From: an uncultured Geobacter sp.
GTDB lineage: Bacteria; Desulfobacterota; Desulfuromonadia; Geobacterales; CAIOGM01
NCBI GenBank assembly: GCA_903857795.1
Contig: CAIOGM010000038.1
Span: 1 to 64,000 of the forward strand
DNA: 64,000 nucleotides
Direction of reading: 5' to 3'
Shown here: one piece after another, positions 62,387-64,000 of the stretch
How the letters are laid out: every line of letters starts with the position of its first letter
How positions within the stretch are numbered: position 1 is the stretch's first letter
Translations under genes and position numbers: made by a program
Notes under the pieces: generated by a model
The model's input: the letters and a program-made list of their open reading frames with translations, nothing else
Database searches by the model: none
What the model was told of the DNA's origin: nothing

Positions 62387-63763
62387 ATGTACGGAAAGAT
62401 AGAGAAGATTCACTTCGTCGGCATCGGTGGCATCGGCATGAGCGGCATCGCCGAGGTCCTCCTCAACCTGGGGTACAAGGTCTCCGGTTCCGATCTCCGC
62501 GGGTCGGAGACTACCGAGCGGCTCGCTGCTCTGGGGGCGGAGATCGGCATCGGGCATCAGGCCGAAAATCTGCAGAACGTCGATGTGGTGGTCATCTCTT
62601 CCGCCGTCAACGACGACAACCCCGAGGTGGTTGAGGCCAGACGGCTCCATGTGCCGGTGATCCCCAGGGCCGAGATGCTGGCCGAGCTTATGCGGATGAA
62701 GTACGGCATCGCCATCGCCGGCACCCACGGCAAGACCACCACAACCTCCATGGCCGCCTCCATCCTGGGGCATGCGGGGATTGACCCGACCATCGTCATC
62801 GGCGGCAAGCTGAACGCCATCGGCACCAATGCCCGCCTGGGACAGGGGAAGTTCCTGCTGGCCGAGGCGGATGAGTCCGACGGCTCCTTCCTGGTCCTCT
62901 CCCCCACCATCGCGGTGGTGACCAACATCGACGCCGACCACCTGGACCACTACTCCGGCATCGACGAGATCAAGGAAACCTTTGTGGAGTTCATCAACAG
63001 GGTCCCCTTCTATGGTCTGGCGGTGCTCTGTCTGGACGACCCCAACATCCGTGACGTGCTCCCCTTGGTCAAAAAACGGTATCTGACCTACGGGCTCTCG
63101 GCCCAGGCCGACATCCGCGCCACCCACGTCCGCCACAACGGGTTCATGACCTCCTTCGTGGCCCACTACAAGGGGTACCGGCTGGGAGAAATCTCCTTCC
63201 CCATGCCCGGTCCCCATAATGTGCTCAACGCCATGGCCTGCATAGGTGTAGCCCTGGAGTTGGACATCCCCTTCATCGCCATTCAGGAAGGGTTCGCCCG
63301 GTTCGGCGGCGTGGGGCGGCGGTTCCAGGTCAAGGGGGAGCTCGGAGGGATCATGGTGGTGGACGATTACGGGCATCATCCGGCGGAGATCAAGGCGACC
63401 CTGGCCGCAGCCCGACAGGGGTGGCCCGAACGACGGATCGTGGCCGCCTTTCAGCCCCACCGCTACAGCCGCACCCATGAACTGTTCACGGACTTTGTCG
63501 CCGCTTTCTCCGATGCCGACGTCCTGATCCTTACCGACGTGTACGCTGCCGGGGAACAGCCCATTGAAGGGGCCACCAGCGAGCGCCTGGCCCGGGAGTT
63601 GCGCCGCCACGGTCAGAAGGATGTGACCTGGCTCGCCGACCGGGAGAAGATTCCCGGACAGCTGGCCGGAATCGTCAGAGAGGGTGACATCGTTATCACC
63701 CTGGGCGCAGGGAACATCTGGCAGCAGGGAGAAGCGCTGGTGAAACTTCTTCAAGGATCATGA
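62387..63763 (+). CDS. murC: UDP-MurNAc:L-Ala ligase
   Basis: [61 protein letters not shown]. Confidence 0.97.
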   Translation: MYGKIEKIHFVGIGGIGMSGIAEVLLNLGYKVSGSDLRGSETTERLAALGAEIGIGHQAENLQNVDVVVISSAVNDDNPEVVEARRLHVPVIPRAEMLAELMRMKYGIAIAGTHGKTTTTSMAASILGHAGIDPTIVIGGKLNAIGTNARLGQGKFLLAEADESDGSFLVLSPTIAVVTNIDADHLDHYSGIDEIKETFVEFINRVPFYGLAVLCLDDPNIRDVLPLVKKRYLTYGLSAQADIRATHVRHNGFMTSFVAHYKGYRLGEISFPMPGPHNVLNAMACIGVALELDIPFIAIQEGFARFGGVGRRFQVKGELGGIMVVDDYGHHPAEIKATLAAARQGWPERRIVAAFQPHRYSRTHELFTDFVAAFSDADVLILTDVYAAGEQPIEGATSERLARELRRHGQKDVTWLADREKIPGQLAGIVREGDIVITLGAGNIWQQGEALVKLLQGS

Positions 63764-63811
63764 GATGAGATCTCCTCCCCGTGCACTCTCTGCGGCGGAG
63801 TTGTTCCAGCC

Positions 63812-64000
63812 ATGAGCAACCTGAACCTCGATACCATAGGGTTTCGCGGCCGGCTTCTGGAAGAGGAACTGCTGGCGCGACATACCTCACTGAAGGTCGG
63901 CGGTCCTGCGGAGCTCTTCGCCATCCCCGAGGACGAGCAGGACCTGCTGACGCTGGTTCACTGGTTGGATCGCCAAAAGATTCCCCGGTTCGTCATTGGC
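63812..64000 (+). CDS. murB: UDP-N-acetylenolpyruvoylglucosamine reductase, truncated by window edge
   Basis: Translation MSNLNLDTIGFRGRLLEEELLARHTSLKVGGPAELFAIPEDEQDLLTLVHWLDRQKIPRFVIG matches the MurB N-terminus; follows murC. Confidence 0.9.
   Translation, partial: MSNLNLDTIGFRGRLLEEELLARHTSLKVGGPAELFAIPEDEQDLLTLVHWLDRQKIPRFVIG

Noticed and set aside
62357-63754. 465-aa minus-strand ORF opposite murC
   Set aside because: Antisense shadow ORF of a conserved essential gene.
1-64000. Mobile element, prophage or defence island
   Set aside because: No transposase, integrase, phage structural, restriction-modification or toxin-antitoxin pair was recognised; the MNT gene lacks an adjacent HEPN partner.

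Overview
This 64 kb window is GC-rich, chromosomal, mostly housekeeping DNA. Gene content and order suggest a Geobacter-like Desulfuromonadales genome; this is inferred from recognised families, with no database search. I see no CRISPR array, transposase, integrase or prophage. From left to right it contains: the 3' part of rnpB (RNase P RNA, minus strand) with a zinc-ribbon gene and a Nif3-like gene; a CAU-anticodon tRNA; an RND efflux operon with its TetR regulator and a perfect palindromic operator; a MucR-type regulator; a SAM-I riboswitch with terminator upstream of two tandem transsulfuration-type PLP enzymes; PPC/DUF296, lipocalin, FKBP, ABC-F, uvrB, an isolated 6PGDH-like Rossmann domain, coaE, thiL and lon; a TPR protein and RlpA; a glycine cleavage operon (gcvT-gcvH-gcvPA-gcvPB-lplA/lipM) with a retropepsin-like gene inserted; mogA, an oxidoreductase and a membrane TPR protein; a PEP-CTERM protein next to a 1153-aa repeat protein; an mglB/mglA pair; an rlmI-like gene and gatA-gatB running directly into a cobalamin cluster (cbiX, cbiC, cbiD, cbiET, cbiL, cbiF); and the dcw cluster mraZ-rsmH-ftsL-ftsI-murE-murF-mraY-murD-ftsW-murG-[MNT nucleotidyltransferase]-murC-murB (truncated). 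The least-explained signals are: (i) short repeat elements that appear inserted in frame into conserved enzymes (period-7 CCTCAC[G/A] tracts in CbiD and MurG, GC-rich palindromes in UvrB and CbiD), plus intergenic relatives; (ii) the retropepsin-like ORF in the gcv operon; (iii) the lone MNT nucleotidyltransferase between murG and murC; and (iv) the 6PGDH-like protein that stops at the domain boundary.
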